Notes under the pieces: model-generated
What the model saw: only the letters and a program-made list of their open reading frames with translations
Told to the model about the DNA's origin: nothing
Databases searched by the model: none
Program-made: the position numbers and the translations under genes
Part shown: piece after piece, positions 62,824 to 64,000 of the stretch
How positions within the stretch are numbered: the stretch's first letter is position 1
Layout of the letters: every line of letters starts with the position of its first letter
DNA from: Nocardia blacklockiae
Lineage (GTDB): Bacteria > Actinomycetota > Actinomycetes > Mycobacteriales > Mycobacteriaceae
Assembly: GCF_015477355.1 (NCBI RefSeq)
Contig: NZ_JADLRJ010000010.1
Coordinates: forward strand, 62,001 to 126,000
DNA length: 64,000 nucleotides
Reading direction: 5' to 3'

Positions 62824-63156
62824 GTGAGCTCGCTACGCCCGTTGATGTTCGGCTATCTGCGCGACGATTTGGTCGACGATCCCGCCCGCTGGGAGAGCCG
62901 CATCGCCGAGGAGGCGGCGGCCGCGGGCTTCGAACTCGGCGAGGTCTTCCACGAACAGAAATTGGATACCGGCCTGCTGCCCCCGCAGTTCCTGGCGCTG
63001 ATGGACGCGCTGCGCCGCGCCGACGCGCACGTCGTGGCCATCCCGACCGGGCACCTCAGCGGTCACGCGGTGCCGGAGATGTGCCTGGTGGACCGGCTCG
63101 AGCACGGCGCGGGCACGCGGATCCACGAGGTGCGGGCGCACTCGCTGGCCGGCTGA
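62824..63156 (+). CDS. Resolvase-fold protein without catalytic serine
   Basis: 110 residues from GTG 62824. The opening FGYLRDDLVDDPARW and the segment LMDALRRADAHVVAIPTGHLS resemble the N-terminal domain of serine recombinases, but the catalytic Ser and the Arg cluster are not seen, and the DNA-binding tail is absent. It may be a domesticated or decayed relative with another function. Confidence 0.55.
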   Translation: MSSLRPLMFGYLRDDLVDDPARWESRIAEEAAAAGFELGEVFHEQKLDTGLLPPQFLALMDALRRADAHVVAIPTGHLSGHAVPEMCLVDRLEHGAGTRIHEVRAHSLAG

Positions 63157-63160
63157 GGCC

Positions 63161-63715
63161 TCACTCGGCGGCGGTCTGCGCGCGGGTCTCCGCACGACCC
63201 GACATGTGCACGAGCAGCAGCCCGACCGCGGCGAGCAGGAAGTTCTGCAGCGCCGCCGACGACGCGTTCACCTGCTTGTTGGCCCACATCCGGAACCACT
63301 CGCCGCCGATGGTGAGGAACCCGCCGGCGAACAGCAGCACCGCCATGGTCCAGCCGAGACTCGACAGCTTCGCGGCCACCGCGGTGCGCGCGGCATCGCG
63401 CCCGAGCAGCGCCCACCAGCCCGTCACCGCGGCGGCCAGCAGCACGAACGCGATCAGGTACTCCCAGATCACGATCAGGATGTAGGCGACGAGCAGCACC
63501 GTGCCGTTGGTGATCGCCCGCCAGTCGGTGCCGGAGTGGTGGATGGTGGCCTGCATCGACAGCACCGCCGCCACGCCGCGCCGGTTGGTGTCGGTGTCGA
63601 TGCAGTTGGTGACCGCGACGATCAGGTAGTACAGCCCCGTGATCGTGGCGAGCACGGCGACCGCCGCCTCCCTGCTGCCGGCCGCGTCGAGAAACCGTTT
63701 ACCACCGAAAGCCAT
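63161..63715 (-). CDS. DUF2165-family membrane protein
   Basis: 184 residues from ATG 63715, with GGTGGCGG upstream; GTG 63724 is in frame. Four membrane helices and the conserved core GLYYLIVAVTNCIDTDTNRRG and WRMWANKQVNA-like segment (EWFRMWANKQVN) mark DUF2165. Function unknown. It is divergent from the partial gene at the right edge. Confidence 0.82.
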   Translation of the reverse strand: MAFGGKRFLDAAGSREAAVAVLATITGLYYLIVAVTNCIDTDTNRRGVAAVLSMQATIHHSGTDWRAITNGTVLLVAYILIVIWEYLIAFVLLAAAVTGWWALLGRDAARTAVAAKLSSLGWTMAVLLFAGGFLTIGGEWFRMWANKQVNASSAALQNFLLAAVGLLLVHMSGRAETRAQTAAE

Positions 63716-63839
63716 ATCCGCCACCCAGTTTCGATCGGCACCGCTCGAGAGACGGCAGAATGGTACTTCGCGGCGAGGGCTCGCGCCATCGGGCCGCGCG
63801 CCGAGGTTTCACCGGCGGCGGCGCGGCTATCACGCAGCC

Positions 63840-64000
63840 GTGTCACCTGATATCGACGCGGGTGGCCACCGCGATCGCGCGACCGTCGTGGTCGGCGTGC
63901 TGGCCGACCCGGACCTGCCCGCGCAACTGGCGCAGCGTCTCGCCCGCACCCTGCCGGGTGTGCTGACCGACCGTGTCGACGACGGGGTCCGGTGGCGGGT
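63840..64000 (+). CDS. Partial gene at the right edge, unknown function
   Basis: 53 codons from GTG 63840 to the window end. The sequence VVVGVLADPDLPAQLAQRLA and LPGVLTDRVDDGVRWRV looks like the start of a globular or membrane-associated protein seen in actinobacteria, but I cannot name a family. Coding character (strong third-position GC) supports it. Confidence 0.6.
   Translation, partial: MSPDIDAGGHRDRATVVVGVLADPDLPAQLAQRLARTLPGVLTDRVDDGVRWR

Noticed and set aside
1-64000. tRNA, rRNA, insertion sequences, phage genes
   Set aside because: None could be recognised by reading both strands; no terminal inverted repeats or transposase motifs were seen.

Overview
The window is high-GC actinobacterial DNA and reads as Nocardia or a close relative (Mycobacteriales). 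The main pointers are a DesA3/Rv3230c-type desaturase-reductase pair, a WS/DGAT acyltransferase, mycothiol-type DinB-fold enzymes (TIGR03083/TIGR03086), F420-type oxidoreductases, a DUF6131 peptide, a GapB-type GAPDH, an IdeR box and a latex-clearing protein. I saw no rRNA, tRNA, CRISPR array, insertion sequence or phage genes. The assignment to genus is inference from gene content.

Left end, accessory (1-8013): a polyketide locus. A minus-strand operon runs acyl carrier protein, then a DarB/StlD-like ketosynthase, then a modular type I PKS that leaves the window at base 1. Divergent from it is a plus-strand pair, a DarA-like flavodoxin-fold aromatase/cyclase and an overlapping O-methyltransferase. 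A LuxR regulator that looks like a LAL protein without its ATPase follows. The DarA/DarB/ACP set is the signature of dialkylresorcinol formation, here joined to a modular PKS.

8338-12917: an MDR oxidoreductase, then a compact lasso-peptide operon (precursor, cyclase, RRE/B1, B2 protease) with ATGA-type overlaps between the last three genes. The predicted core is GASYVIIEGYPSAWGSNY with a Gly1-Glu8 ring. No transporter or isopeptidase is visible. A VOC-fold gene is divergent from the precursor.

13142-23764: a mosaic of secreted, lipid and redox genes. It holds a Thr/Pro-rich secreted protein, a broken fragment, a MetE-fold protein, a WS/DGAT, a P450 without an ExxR arginine, a TetR/flavin-oxidoreductase operon with an operator, a lipoprotein, a three-gene operon pairing MauE- and MauD-like redox proteins with an eight-cysteine secreted protein, and an FHA protein.

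23914-43664: mostly metabolic and stress genes, including tandem alpha/beta hydrolases, an ECF sigma factor with SnoaL tail, an ArsR/SRPBCC operon, several TetR units with clear operators, a chimeric pseudogene (SRPBCC fused to alcohol dehydrogenase), a ZIP transporter, an aldehyde dehydrogenase, the desaturase pair, a HEAT-repeat/MerR operon with a 19-bp-spacer promoter, and a divergent copper-amine-oxidase homologue.

43665-64000: two convergent secreted lipase paralogues with duplicated promoters, the IdeR-box-controlled efeUOB iron uptake operon, an AlkD-like protein, a nitroreductase followed by a rhodanese remnant, a rubber oxygenase (Lcp) with a large operator, LysR/Glu-family dehydrogenase, an acyl-CoA carboxylase beta chain, GapB, a TetR with paired palindromes, small DNA-binding/recombinase-like proteins, and a partial gene at the right edge.
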